The translations under genes were made by a program, and so were the position numbers. From assembly GCF_900112695.1 (NCBI RefSeq), contig NZ_FOMT01000001.1, forward strand, positions 62,001-126,000: a stretch of DNA of 64,000 nucleotides. Reading direction: 5' to 3'. Of this stretch, positions 7,764 to 16,766 are shown one piece after another. Numbering within the stretch: the first letter of the stretch is position 1; every line of letters starts with the position of its first letter. The notes beneath the pieces are model-generated. The model was not told where the DNA came from and searched no databases. It worked only from the letters and a program-made list of their open reading frames with translations. This DNA comes from Paenibacillus catalpae. GTDB lineage: Bacteria; Bacillota; Bacilli; Paenibacillales; Paenibacillaceae.

Positions 7764-8602
7764 GGCTGCATCACCTTCATCATCTGCGCCTCGAATTCCG
7801 CGTACGTGATTTTGCCCGAAGCCAAATCCATGCTATGAAGGTAAATCTGTTCTGTTTTCGAATAGTCGCGCTCCACTTTCAGCGATTGCTCCTCCCCCGG
7901 GATGGGTTCCAGGACATGACACTTTTTCGAAAAAGCCTCGAAATAGCGGTAGCCGAACTTGCGTTGCGAAACCGCGTCTAAATGTATGCCATCAGGATTC
8001 GCGGTCAAATCTGCCGCTGTTACAAAATAACAATTTTGTTGTTGGTTGGCGAAGTGCTGCAATTGTTCATTGACCTGTCGATACTCTGTCGCGTGCTGTC
8101 CAAAACCGGTCTTCCCAAGGAAATTACCAAGTCCGCCAATGATCAACGGCACCTCATCAAGATTCAATTCGTTTCTTAGGGTCTCGATTATAAGGGTTAA
8201 TTTCTCGTAATAAGTTTCATGTAGCGAACGATAACTATCGCTCTCACCCTGGTGCCATAGGATTCCGCAGATTTGACTGGACCGCAGGGCGAAGCGGGCT
8301 TCGGATAAAGCATGCTGAAAAAGGATGCCTTCCGGATGCCAGTCATTCAAGGAACTGCCACCTTCCGCACAAGGAATCAAACCAATTTCCTCATCGGGAT
8401 TGGCTTTCGACCAGGCATCGGCAAAAGATGCCGCCAGGCTTACACCGGAAACCGGACGGTCGTAATTAATCGGCTCTGTCATCATCTGCCACTGTCCATT
8501 GCGCAGCATTTTTATTTTTTCATGATAGATAGGATCGACTTCATGCAAAAATCCACGGCCCGCCATATTCGACTGACCCAACATTAAAAATGACTTGATC
8601 AT
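7760..8602 (-). CDS. SASA/SGNH-type carbohydrate esterase (sialate O-acetylesterase-like)
   Basis: This 280-residue protein lacks a signal peptide, so it is probably cytoplasmic. Block I is LMLGQSNMAGRG with the nucleophile serine, followed by CAEGGSSLNDW, the WHQGESD block and the late DGIHLD block carrying the catalytic aspartate and histidine. This is the PF03629 (SASA) family, which includes acetylxylan esterases and sialate O-acetylesterases. The ribosome site AAAGGAGTG lies 8 bases from ATG. It is first in an operon with the PadR gene. The family suggests deacetylation of acetylated sugars, but the substrate is an inference. Confidence 0.85.
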   Translation of the reverse strand: MIKSFLMLGQSNMAGRGFLHEVDPIYHEKIKMLRNGQWQMMTEPINYDRPVSGVSLAASFADAWSKANPDEEIGLIPCAEGGSSLNDWHPEGILFQHALSEARFALRSSQICGILWHQGESDSYRSLHETYYEKLTLIIETLRNELNLDEVPLIIGGLGNFLGKTGFGQHATEYRQVNEQLQHFANQQQNCYFVTAADLTANPDGIHLDAVSQRKFGYRYFEAFSKKCHVLEPIPGEEQSLKVERDYSKTEQIYLHSMDLASGKITYAEFEAQMMKVMQP

Positions 8603-8631
8603 GTAGTCTTCACTCCTTTATATCCCTATTA

Positions 8632-8647
8632 TAGTCTAATTAGACTA
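8632..8647. promoter_or_regulatory. PadR-type operator 1
   Basis: TAGTCTAATTAGACTA is a perfect 16-bp palindrome, 30 bases upstream of the esterase start. Confidence 0.65.
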
Positions 8648-8657
8648 AGATATTATA

Positions 8658-8673
8658 TAGTCTGATTAGACTA
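8658..8673. promoter_or_regulatory. PadR-type operator 2
   Basis: TAGTCTGATTAGACTA is nearly identical to operator 1 and lies 26 bp centre to centre from it. A third, related palindrome AGTCAATTGACT follows at 8675-8686. Bases 8687-8831 show no gene. Confidence 0.65.
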
Positions 8674-8831
8674 TAGTCAATTGACTCCAATCAATAAGCA
8701 ACAAAACCAACGAAGAAAGTGTTCGGAAATTTTGGAATAGATTTAACACAGAGTGGAAATAGCGAATCAACTGCCAGTGTGTGTCTAGCGATTCAAAATG
8801 GTTCCATGTCATCGATTTTGAGTCAGTACTT

Positions 8832-9354
8832 ACATCGGGTCGTGTTCATATTGTCATTTCGATAATACTGGAGAGGATCTTGAGGATCATATCAGTATTG
8901 GAACCATTGGATTGATCAAAGCCATCGAGAGCTTCCAGACCGGTAAAGGCACTAAACTCGCTACATTCGCCGCTCGTTGTATTGAGAACGAAATACTTAT
9001 GTATTTGAGATCGTTGAAGAAGACACGCAAGGCCGTCTCCCTGCACGATCCCATTGGGACGGACAAAGAGGGCAATGAAATCACGCTGATCGATATCCTC
9101 GGCACGGAAGCCGATGATGTGGAGGACCGGGTGCAGCTGAAGATCGAGAAAAGCAAGATCTACCGCAATCTCGATATCCTCGACGAGCGGGAGCAGGAAG
9201 TGATCCGAGGCCGTTTTGGCCTGGATCATGGTGGGATGAGCGGACGCAGCGAAAGATTGCAAAGGAGCTGGGGATCAGCCGGAGTTATGTGCCGCGGATT
9301 GAGAAGAGAGCGCTGAGGAAGCTGTATCATGAGTTTTATAAGGCGAAGAAGTAA
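8832..9354 (+). pseudogene. sigK 3' part, frameshifted copy 2
   Basis: DNA similarity to the copy at 2-532 runs from ACATCGGGTCGTGTTCA to the TAA at 9352-9354. A deletion in the A-run at the start (CATATTGTC then ATTTCGAT) breaks the HIVKKFDN frame. A one-base deletion near 9232 (GGTGGGATGAGCGG versus GGCGGAGATGAGCGG) shifts the region 4 reading frame. The open part (about 8912-9230) still reads [21 protein letters not shown]. The sequence loses similarity to the other copies immediately after the stop codon. Confidence 0.85.
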
Positions 9355-9404
9355 AAGGGTATTCTTAAATTAAGTGCTACTATGCCGAGTAGTTGATAAT
9401 GTCA

Positions 9405-9438
9405 GAAAAGAGCATTGCGCTATTGCAGTGCTCTTTTC
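9405..9438. terminator. Hairpin terminator
   Basis: A 14-bp stem GAAAAGAGCATTGC/GCAGTGCTCTTTTC has a 6-base loop and an A/T-rich flank on both sides. Bases 9440-9845 contain one weak minus-strand frame (9496-9726) with no recognisable domain, and otherwise nothing I can support. Confidence 0.7.
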
Positions 9439-9845
9439 TTATGCTAATTTAGATTTTTGATTAGTCCCTTGGCTATGTGCCCTAATGGAGAATACCTAAA
9501 TAAGTAGGAATTTTTTACGGGGAATACATCCATAAATATCTTTAAAATGAGTTCCATTTGCTCTTTGGCGGAAGACACATCGGCTAGTTTCTAGAGGGCC
9601 TGATTGCATGTCAAAATCGGGAATTGACAACGCTTTTATATCCTTGTTGAACAAATATTTAACCGTATTCTCATCTGTAATAGATGTCATAATCAAGAGC
9701 AAGAAGGGAAATAAACACAACAACATACCAGCAGTGAAAATGTATGTCTGAATTTTCTCTCTTTATAGAATTAATGTTTGAAACTTACAAATCAAGTTTA
9801 GATTCTCCATGGTTTGTTTGCCGGAAAGCAGATAACATTTCTTAT

Positions 9846-9859
9846 TGTAAGCGCTGTAC
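9846..9859. promoter_or_regulatory. Possible cre (CcpA) site
   Basis: TTGTAAGCGCTGTA contains the TGTAAGCGCT core of the catabolite-responsive element but lacks the final CA. It lies about 40 bases upstream of the sugar-binding lipoprotein gene, a position where catabolite repression would make sense. Confidence 0.4.
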
Positions 9860-9896
9860 TTCAGAAGAGACAGCCAAATCATAGGGGGGATATTAG

Positions 9897-11273
9897 ATGT
9901 GGAAAAGGAAGTCGCTGCTTATGTCGTTGATTCTGATTCTGCTACTGGCTGCTGGATGCAGCAGCAACGGCGGCAGTAACAAGAACAACGCAGGAGTCGA
10001 CAGTACGCCTACTTCTTCGGAATCGGAAGCCAATGATGCAACTCCTGCTGCAATTGAGGATAATACCGGAACACCTGAAATGGATTTCGATATGGGTGGT
10101 CGAACTATTAAATGGGTTTCCTGGTATGACGAATCCATCAAGGAAGATAATCCGGATAATATCAAGCGAAAGCAGAATCTGGATGAATTAATGAAAAAAC
10201 ATAATTTCAAGATTGAATATGTCACGGTTGACTATGCGGAATATTCCAGTAAGGTTACAGCCTCGCTGCTTGCCGGAGAACCGATCGGCGACATCATCCG
10301 GATGGCAAGACCGTGGATGATTCCATCGCTTGTTAAGCAGGAGCTGTTCTCTCCTGTAGATGAATATACGAAGAATGACAAGGTATTTATTCAGCAATAT
10401 ACAAACGATTATTCCCAGTATGCGGACAGAGGCTATGGATTCCGCTCCGGAATTAACGGCGCATCGTCAGGTATTTTCTATAACCGTACTCTGATGAATA
10501 AATTAGGCATGAAGCCACTGCAGGATTATGTGAATGATGATAACTGGAACTGGGATACTTTCATCCAGGTTGCCAAAGAAGCTAACAAAGATACGGACAA
10601 TAACGGTAAGCTGGATACATGGGGTGTTGCTACAGCCAATATTCTGGTGCAGGCGCTGGCTTCCAATGACGCCAATCTGGTCAGAGATGATAAACAGAAT
10701 TTGGAGGATCCGAAAACAAAGGAAACCCTGGAGTTCATCTTCAAGCTTGCTACGGAAAACGTCGCTAGACCTACAGAAGGCGGAGACTGGACGGAACCTG
10801 GGCAGTTTTTCCGTCAAGGCAACACGTTGATGTACGCGGGAAGCGATTATGAGATGGATGGCTTCAAGAAGGATATGCCGGATATGGATATCGGATTCCT
10901 GCCATTTCCTAAAGGACCTAGCGCGGTGGCATATCACTCGCATTTGACGATTCCGAACTACATGACCATTCCGAGTGTAATAGAGCATCCTGAGCAGTTG
11001 GTCTATATCTATGAGAAAATCAATGATATCGATTCGATTTACGATTATCCGAAGCAGGCCTCGCTGGAAACGTTATTTAGCAATGAGGATGATATCGATA
11101 ACGCCAAGACAGCAGGAGAAACTATTAATAGAGTTGACGGAAAGGATGGTTATCCGAATATGCCTTACTATGAAATGGTCGGCGAAATTCTGGAAGGTGT
11201 ATCGGTATCCACAGTAATTGACAAATACAAAGAGCAATTCCAGTCTTCTATTGATGAAGTCTGGAAGAAGTAA
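9897..11273 (+). CDS. ABC sugar-binding lipoprotein (family 1 solute-binding protein), orphan
   Basis: This 458-residue protein has a lipoprotein signal (SLILILLLAAGC, lipobox cysteine at about residue 21), a Ser/Asn/Gly-rich linker, and a family 1 extracellular sugar-binding fold (KWVSWYDES, then the typical SGIFYNRTLMNKLGMKP and WNWDTFIQVAKEANKD). The ribosome site AGGGGGGATATTAG precedes ATG. No permease or ATPase gene is next to it. The flanking genes are an AraC regulator (convergent) and a sugar isomerase-like gene. It either uses permeases encoded elsewhere or is the remainder of a lost importer operon. Confidence 0.88.
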   Translation: MWKRKSLLMSLILILLLAAGCSSNGGSNKNNAGVDSTPTSSESEANDATPAAIEDNTGTPEMDFDMGGRTIKWVSWYDESIKEDNPDNIKRKQNLDELMKKHNFKIEYVTVDYAEYSSKVTASLLAGEPIGDIIRMARPWMIPSLVKQELFSPVDEYTKNDKVFIQQYTNDYSQYADRGYGFRSGINGASSGIFYNRTLMNKLGMKPLQDYVNDDNWNWDTFIQVAKEANKDTDNNGKLDTWGVATANILVQALASNDANLVRDDKQNLEDPKTKETLEFIFKLATENVARPTEGGDWTEPGQFFRQGNTLMYAGSDYEMDGFKKDMPDMDIGFLPFPKGPSAVAYHSHLTIPNYMTIPSVIEHPEQLVYIYEKINDIDSIYDYPKQASLETLFSNEDDIDNAKTAGETINRVDGKDGYPNMPYYEMVGEILEGVSVSTVIDKYKEQFQSSIDEVWKK

Positions 11274-11295
11274 CAGCGCTTTGAACGACAATGGC

Positions 11296-11331
11296 AGGTC
11301 CCTATTACAGCAGTAATGGGGACCTCTTTCT
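11296..11331 (+). terminator. Rho-independent terminator
   Basis: The stem AGGTCCCTATTAC/GTAATGGGGACCT is followed by CTTTCTTTC. It closes the lipoprotein gene and faces the convergent AraC gene. Confidence 0.65.
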
Positions 11332-11361
11332 TTCATCTGCTCTGCCGTTGTAACACGAAGA

Positions 11362-12144
11362 TCATTTTATTTTGGCGGCAGATGGAGGATATCCCTTTAT
11401 CTCTTTAAATACTTTGCTGAAATAATAAATATCTTGGATTCCGCAGCGCTCTGCGGCATCCTTAACGGTGAAATCACCGGAAGAAAGCATCATTTCTGCG
11501 TTATTGATCCGGATGCGGTTGACATATTCTTTGAAAGTCATTCCAGTATTCTGCTTGAATAGCTTTCCGAAGTACACAGGATGCAGTCTCAAACCTTCTG
11601 CTATCTCATTAATAGCCATATGATCTGAGTAATGTTCTGTTAAATATTCTGTAAGCTTCTTTATTCGGGGATCAAAAGAAGTTGGTAAATTTCGGTGAAA
11701 GCTGGTTAACAGACGGTGGATGATCAATTCGAATAGTGCCCGTGCCTGAATATGGTAATAAGGCTGCTTGCTCATCCACACATGGTTAAATTCACGCAGA
11801 TAGCTTAGGATCTCTTTCGTGATAACCTTTTTCGTCAACCCCTGAAAGGGCATTTGAATATGATTATGAGGTTCTGCCCAGTAGAAGTTAAAAGGATAGG
11901 AATGCATAGGAGAATCTTTAAAGGTATGAGCTTCCCGCACACTGCCGCTGGGAACATAGACGAGATCTCCTGCTTCAGCGGTGAATTTCTTGCCGTCAAT
12001 ATAGTAATTAGCCTTTCCTTCGATAACAAAGGTGAGATCGTGAAAGCTGATTCTAGCCTTTTGTATGGTCCAATCAGGATAACATCTTCGATCAACAAAT
12101 AAAAAGATATTAGGAACAAGATAGGGATGGTGTTCAAGCTCCAA
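11362..12144 (-). CDS. AraC-family regulator (cupin + double HTH)
   Basis: I choose TTG 12144, which sits 9 bases after AGGAGG. The upstream ATG at 12168 has no ribosome site. This gives 260 residues. The N-terminal half is a cupin sensor (FVIEGKANYYIDGKKFTAEAGDLVYVPSG), and the C-terminal 100 residues hold two HTH motifs ending HPVYFGKLFKQNTGMTFKEYV and CGIQDIYYFSKVFKEIKGYPP. It is divergent from the isomerase-like gene (gap of about 53 bases) and convergent with the sugar-binding protein gene, so it probably controls one or both in response to a sugar. Confidence 0.88.
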   Translation of the reverse strand: MELEHHPYLVPNIFLFVDRRCYPDWTIQKARISFHDLTFVIEGKANYYIDGKKFTAEAGDLVYVPSGSVREAHTFKDSPMHSYPFNFYWAEPHNHIQMPFQGLTKKVITKEILSYLREFNHVWMSKQPYYHIQARALFELIIHRLLTSFHRNLPTSFDPRIKKLTEYLTEHYSDHMAINEIAEGLRLHPVYFGKLFKQNTGMTFKEYVNRIRINNAEMMLSSGDFTVKDAAERCGIQDIYYFSKVFKEIKGYPPSAAKIK

Positions 12145-12197
12145 GATGGTTCGCCTCCTATACAGCATATATAGATTACATGCAAAGGGAGATCGTT

Positions 12198-13022
12198 ATG
12201 ATTACATTAACCGGCTTTGCTGATGAAATCTCATCAGAATTGGATATTCAGCTGGATGTCCTCGAATCGGAACAAATCCATCATCTAGAGCTGAGAAGTG
12301 TTTGGGGGAAAAATGTATTACAGCTCACTGATGATGAAGCTGTAAAAGTAAAAAGAATATTAGAGGACAGGGGATTTCAGGTATCTTCCATAGGCTCTCC
12401 ACTAGGTAAAATTAAAATAACCGACAATTTTGATCTGCATCTCGAAGAGGCCAGGAAGGCAATATGGCTTGCATCGTTTTTTCAGGTTTCATATGTCCGT
12501 ATTTTTTCTTTTTATATTCCTGACGGTGAACATGATCGCTACCGTTCGGAAGTTCTCTCGCGCATGCAAAGTCTTGTACATTTGGCGGAGAGAGCAGGTA
12601 TCGTTTTACTACACGAAAATGAAAGCCATATTTATGGGGACAACGGCGAACGGTGCCGGGATTTGTTACAAGCAATATCATCGCCTTATTTACGCGCTGC
12701 CTTTGATCCGGCAAATTTCGTGCAATGTAAGGTGAGTCCAGTATCTGAAGCTTATCCTTTGTTGGATGAATATATCTCCTATATTCATATTAAAGACGCT
12801 GTCATGGAGACAGGTTCAGTTGTTCCATCCGGTGAAGGAGACGGACAGTTGAGGCAGCTTTTACAAGTTTTGAAGCAAAAAGGATATTGCGGATATATGT
12901 CGCTGGAACCACATCTGCAGGCCGCTGGGAGACTGGAAGGGCTTAGCAAGCCGGAATTATTCATTGTTGCTTCAAGAGCGATCAAACTATTATTAGCAGA
13001 ACAGAATATACCCTGGTCTTAA
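12198..13022 (+). CDS. Sugar phosphate isomerase/epimerase (xylose isomerase-like TIM barrel)
   Basis: The start is ATG 12198 behind AAAGGGAG, and an in-frame ATG at 12180 lacks such a site. The product of 274 residues has the AP-endonuclease-2/IolE-type fold. It begins MITLTGFADEIS, with likely metal ligands in HENESHIYGD, AAFDPANFVQ, SYIHIKDAV and MSLEPHL. Such enzymes isomerise or epimerise free sugars or inosose-like ketoses in the cytoplasm. The neighbouring AraC regulator and sugar-binding lipoprotein support a role in catabolism of the imported sugar. The exact substrate cannot be inferred. Confidence 0.82.
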   Translation: MITLTGFADEISSELDIQLDVLESEQIHHLELRSVWGKNVLQLTDDEAVKVKRILEDRGFQVSSIGSPLGKIKITDNFDLHLEEARKAIWLASFFQVSYVRIFSFYIPDGEHDRYRSEVLSRMQSLVHLAERAGIVLLHENESHIYGDNGERCRDLLQAISSPYLRAAFDPANFVQCKVSPVSEAYPLLDEYISYIHIKDAVMETGSVVPSGEGDGQLRQLLQVLKQKGYCGYMSLEPHLQAAGRLEGLSKPELFIVASRAIKLLLAEQNIPWS

Positions 13023-13033
13023 TAATGCACGAC

Positions 13034-13062
13034 AGCCGGTTTGTTGCGACCGGTTTTTTTAT
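13034..13062 (+). terminator. Rho-independent terminator
   Basis: A short stem CCGGT/ACCGG is followed by seven Ts, 12 bases after the isomerase stop. Bases 13063-13252 show no gene. Confidence 0.65.
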
Positions 13063-13252
13063 TTCTTTCATGATATGTTTAGATTTAAATGACTTCAATC
13101 ACTTTCAATAAAGCTCTATAATCGCTAAGGTGAAAAATCTATAATTAGACAGGCAACTTAAATGAATTGAATAAATTTGGAAAGCAAGGGATAGCAGCTC
13201 TAGGGAAGTCGCACAAGGTGAATTCGCATATCCATTATGTGTAGTTGGCACT

Positions 13253-13779
13253 GCATCGTTTCGTGTTCACAATGTCAAAAAATTCGATAACACAGGGGAA
13301 GATCTTGAGGATTTGATCTCTAACGGGACCATCGGGCTTATCAAAGCGATCGAGAGCTTTCAGACGGGCATGGGTACAAAAACTTGCAACGTTTGCTGCT
13401 CGTTGTATTGAAAATGAAATACTTATGCACTTAAGGTCACTGAAGAAGACACGCAAGGACGTATCCTTGCACGACCCGATTGGCACGGACAAAGAAGGCA
13501 ATGAAATTACGCTGATTGATATCCTCGGTACGGAAGCCGACGATGTCGTGGACCGGGTGCAGCTGAAGATTGAGAAGAGCAAGATATACCGCAACCTCGA
13601 TATCCTCGACGAACGGGAGCAGGAAGTGATCCGCGGCCGGTTCGGCCTGGATCATGGCGGGGATGAGCGAACGCAAAGGGAAATTGCAAAAGAGCTTGGC
13701 ATCAGCCGCAGCTATGTGTCGCGGATTGAGAAAAGGGCTGATGAAGCTGTATCATGAGTTTTATAAGGCGAAGAAGTGA
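13253..13779 (+). pseudogene. sigK 3' part, frameshifted copy 3
   Basis: Similarity runs from GCATCGTTTCGTGTTCAC to the TGA at 13777-13779. An insertion in GGTACAAAAACTTGC shifts the frame before KLATF, and a 2-base deletion in AGGGCTGATGAAGC (for AGGGCTCTGATGAAGC) shifts the last codons. Between them the frame is open ([20 protein letters not shown] to [12 protein letters not shown]). Its intact stretch keeps the D and G residues that are changed in the left-edge copy. Confidence 0.85.
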
Positions 13780-13794
13780 CCTTATGATAATGAT

Positions 13795-13842
13795 AAAAAA
13801 GGACGCCATCGAGATGATCCCTCGAGCCGTCCTTTTTTTTGC
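13795..13842 (+). terminator. Rho-independent terminator
   Basis: The stem AAAAAAGGACG/CGTCCTTTTTTT has an internal CGAG/CTCG helix and lies 16 bases after the copy 3 stop codon. Confidence 0.65.
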
Positions 13843-13917
13843 CTGTTATTGAGCTTCAGATGCCGACTTGAACCAGTCAACGACTCAAAAAAATAAAAGA
13901 AAATACTTTATTCCACT

Positions 13918-13945
13918 TTGCATAAAAGTGAAAATCTGATACCAT
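13918..13945 (+). promoter_or_regulatory. Possible promoter of cysDN
   Basis: TTGCAT and TACCAT are 16 bases apart, about 50 bases upstream of the cysD start. No S-box or T-box leader fits in the short upstream space. Confidence 0.35.
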
Positions 13946-13995
13946 ATAGAATATAGTCTATAGATTTAGTAAGGATTAAAGGGAGGCACTTTTTC

Positions 13996-14919
13996 ATGGA
14001 CAATTTGATGCTTGATTCCATAGATGCAACAACACATCTGGATCAACTCGAGGCTGAAGCGATTTATATTATTCGAGAAGTAGCGGCGGAATGTGAAAAT
14101 CCCGTGATGTTGTACTCGATCGGTAAGGATAGCTCTGTGATGCTGCATTTGGCGCTGAAAGCATTTTATCCGGAGAAGCCGCCGTTTCCTTTCTTGCATA
14201 TCGATACAACGTGGAAGTTCAAAGAGATGATTGAATTCCGCGACCGCAAGGCGAAAGAATTCGGAATCAAAATGCTTGTTCACTCCAATCAGGAAGGGAT
14301 CGAGCAAGGGATCAACCCGTTCGATCATGGTTCCGCATATACGGATATTATGAAAACCCAAGCCCTGAAGCAAGGCTTGGACAAATACGGATTTACAGCT
14401 GCATTTGGCGGCGGAAGACGTGATGAGGAAAAGTCACGTGCGAAGGAGCGGATTTTCTCATTCCGTAATAAGAATCATGCCTGGGATCCGAAAAATCAGC
14501 GGCCGGAAATGTGGAAGCTTTTCAACACCAGAATAAATAAAGGTGAAAGCATGCGCGTATTCCCGATTTCCAACTGGACGGAGAAAGATATCTGGCAATA
14601 CATTCGCAGAGAGAACATTGATATTGTGCCCCTCTACTTTGCGAAAGAAAGACCTGTCGTCAATCGCGATGGGCAGATGATTATGGTGGATGATGAGCGG
14701 ATGAAGCTCGAGCCAGGTGAGAAGATTGAAATGGCAAAGATGCGGTTCCGTACATTAGGCTGTTATCCGCTTACTGGCGGTGCCCCTTCAGAGGCGAACA
14801 CGCTTGATGCTATCATAGAAGAAACACTTGGTGCGGTATCATCCGAACGGACAACAAGGGTTATCGACCAGGAAGAAGCGGGAAGCATGGAAAGACGCAA
14901 ACGGGAGGGCTATTTCTAA
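13996..14919 (+). CDS. cysD: Sulfate adenylyltransferase subunit 2 (CysD)
   Basis: This 307-residue protein covers the normal family length. The PP-loop ATP-binding motif is [20 protein letters not shown] (about residues 38-57), followed by [13 protein letters not shown] and the conserved [23 protein letters not shown] segment. It ends with the family-typical [15 protein letters not shown] tail ([11 protein letters not shown]). With CysN it forms the GTP-driven ATP sulfurylase that makes adenylyl sulfate from sulfate and ATP. AAAGGGAGG precedes the ATG. The CysN gene begins one base after its stop, so they form an operon. No sulfate permease, APS kinase or APS reductase gene is adjacent. Confidence 0.95.
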   Translation: MDNLMLDSIDATTHLDQLEAEAIYIIREVAAECENPVMLYSIGKDSSVMLHLALKAFYPEKPPFPFLHIDTTWKFKEMIEFRDRKAKEFGIKMLVHSNQEGIEQGINPFDHGSAYTDIMKTQALKQGLDKYGFTAAFGGGRRDEEKSRAKERIFSFRNKNHAWDPKNQRPEMWKLFNTRINKGESMRVFPISNWTEKDIWQYIRRENIDIVPLYFAKERPVVNRDGQMIMVDDERMKLEPGEKIEMAKMRFRTLGCYPLTGGAPSEANTLDAIIEETLGAVSSERTTRVIDQEEAGSMERRKREGYF

Positions 14920-14920
14920 G

Positions 14921-16582
14921 ATGAAGAGTCTGCTTAAATTTATTACATGCGGAAGTGTGGATGACGGCAAATCCACCTTGATTGGACATATGCTTTATGA
15001 GGCTAAGCTCTTGTTCGCCGACCAGGAGAGAGCGCTCGAGCTGGATAGCAGGCTGGGCAGCCGTGGCGGCAAAATTGACTACTCCTTGCTTCTTGACGGG
15101 CTGATTGCGGAACGTGAGCAGGGGATTACGATTGATGTGGCTTATCGGTATTTTACGACGGATAACCGTTCGTTCATTGTAGCAGACACGCCGGGGCATG
15201 AAGAATATACACGCAACATGGCCGTAGGCGCATCCTTTGCTGATCTTGCCGTTATTCTGGTGGACGCAACCAAAGGGATTATTACTCAAACGAAACGCCA
15301 TACCCGAATTTGTGCCCTCATGGGAATTAAGCATTTGGTTTTGGCGGTAAACAAAATGGATTTGGTGGATTTTGATTCGGATAAATTTGATGAAATCAAA
15401 GAAGAATTCTCTCGCATCACCACTGAATTCCGGTTTGAGAGCATTCAGGTGATCCCTGTTTCTGCAACAGAAGGGGATAACATTACGAAGAAATCGCCTA
15501 ATACGCCTTGGTACAAGGGGCTTGCTTTGCTGCCGTATTTGGAGAGTGTTGATGTTCATGCAAGCGACGATGTGAAGCCATTTATGATGCCCATTCAGCG
15601 GGTATGCCGACCGGACCACACCTTCCGCGGATTCCAAGGCCAGATTGAAGCCGGCAGCATCGCAGTTGGCGATGAACTGACAACTCTGCCTAGCCATGAG
15701 AAGGCAAAGGTTAAACGAATCCTAGTAACAGATCAAGACAGGAATTCGGCGCATGCGGGGCAACCTGTCACTATTCAATTAGATCGGGAAGTCGACGTTT
15801 CACGAGGTTGTGTATTTACGAAGGACAATCAACTCCAAGAAGCTGACAGCTTTAGCGCCACGATTCTTTGGATGGATGATTCTGTCCTGACGCCGGGCAA
15901 AGATGTTCTGGTGAAAGTAGGTACGAAGATTCTTCCCGGTACTGTGACGGCAATTAATTACAAAATCGATGTGAATACAGGCAATACGGTTACAGCTGAT
16001 CATGTGGTTAAGAATGAATTGGCTAAATGTGAAATTTCATTATCGGATGGTATTGTTTTTGATAAGTTTGAAAAAAATAAAAGTATCGGTGGATTTATTC
16101 TCATCGATCGTGTAACGAATATGACATCCGCTTGCGGCGTCATTGATGAAGCTCTTCAAAGCTCTTACAGTGTCGACCGAATGGATACGGAAATCACACG
16201 AGATGTTCGTGCCCAGCAAAAAGGACAGCAGCCATTAACGCTTTGGCTTACTGGTTCCGTTGTGGGCAATACGGCTCTTGCGAAAGAAGTCGAGAAAAAG
16301 TTGGTAGCGAGAGGCTATCATACGATGCTAATCGATAACAGTTCAGGAGAATCTGTGCGGCAACTCGCGGCTTATGCCACATTGCTAAACGATGCGGGAC
16401 TTCTTGCACTGGTACCGGCCGGTTCTACGAACAACAATGACCAAGCCATTGCGCAAGAAATCATAGGTCAAGCCTTTTTGCCAATCGAGTCTGCTATCAA
16501 TAGTTCTTCGATCGAGGAAGCGGCAAAAGATATCGTAAAGCGTGTTGTAAAAGTTCTCATTCAAGATAGTTATACCATATAA
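14921..16582 (+). CDS. cysN: Sulfate adenylyltransferase subunit 1 (CysN) with a degenerate APS-kinase-like tail
   Basis: The start is ATG 14921, one base after the cysD stop, with GGGAGGGC inside the cysD end. The 553 residues begin with an EF-Tu-like GTPase: G1 GSVDDGKST (residues about 11-19), G3 DTPGHEEY, and G4 NKMD. Beta-barrel domains follow to about residue 425. The last 125 residues (LWLTGSVVGNTALAKEVEKKL, GYHTMLIDNSS) align in layout with the CysC domain of CysNC fusions. The Walker A GLSGSGKS has become GSVVGNTA, and the DGDNVRHGLN substrate motif is lost. The tail cannot be an active kinase by known criteria. The GTPase drives APS formation by CysD. Confidence 0.93.
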   Translation: MKSLLKFITCGSVDDGKSTLIGHMLYEAKLLFADQERALELDSRLGSRGGKIDYSLLLDGLIAEREQGITIDVAYRYFTTDNRSFIVADTPGHEEYTRNMAVGASFADLAVILVDATKGIITQTKRHTRICALMGIKHLVLAVNKMDLVDFDSDKFDEIKEEFSRITTEFRFESIQVIPVSATEGDNITKKSPNTPWYKGLALLPYLESVDVHASDDVKPFMMPIQRVCRPDHTFRGFQGQIEAGSIAVGDELTTLPSHEKAKVKRILVTDQDRNSAHAGQPVTIQLDREVDVSRGCVFTKDNQLQEADSFSATILWMDDSVLTPGKDVLVKVGTKILPGTVTAINYKIDVNTGNTVTADHVVKNELAKCEISLSDGIVFDKFEKNKSIGGFILIDRVTNMTSACGVIDEALQSSYSVDRMDTEITRDVRAQQKGQQPLTLWLTGSVVGNTALAKEVEKKLVARGYHTMLIDNSSGESVRQLAAYATLLNDAGLLALVPAGSTNNNDQAIAQEIIGQAFLPIESAINSSSIEEAAKDIVKRVVKVLIQDSYTI

Positions 16583-16626
16583 AAATAAAAGCGCCGAAAA
16601 ATCCTAAGGACTTTATCGACACTCTG

Positions 16627-16656
16627 AGAGCACTGTTAACGCAGTGCTCTTTTTTA
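16627..16656 (+). terminator. Terminator of cysDN
   Basis: The stem AGAGCACTG/CAGTGCTCT is followed by TTTTTTATTT. The remaining bases to 16766 hold nothing recognisable. Confidence 0.75.
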
Positions 16657-16766
16657 TTTCTAAGATATGTTTCCTTTCCTTACTAACTCAGTAGTCGCTT
16701 GTAATGGGCGGTGGGAGTTAAGCTCAGATATTCGTGATGCGAAAATTTGTTCTAACAAGATAATTT

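Noticed and set aside
9496..9726. Minus-strand 76-codon frame with a hydrophobic start
   Set aside because: No recognisable domain, no clear ribosome site, and it lies in a low-complexity AT-rich gap. I cannot support it as a gene.
13842..13995. S-box or T-box riboswitch ahead of cysD
   Set aside because: The space after the terminator is about 150 bases, AT-rich, and shows none of the conserved S-box or T-box elements.
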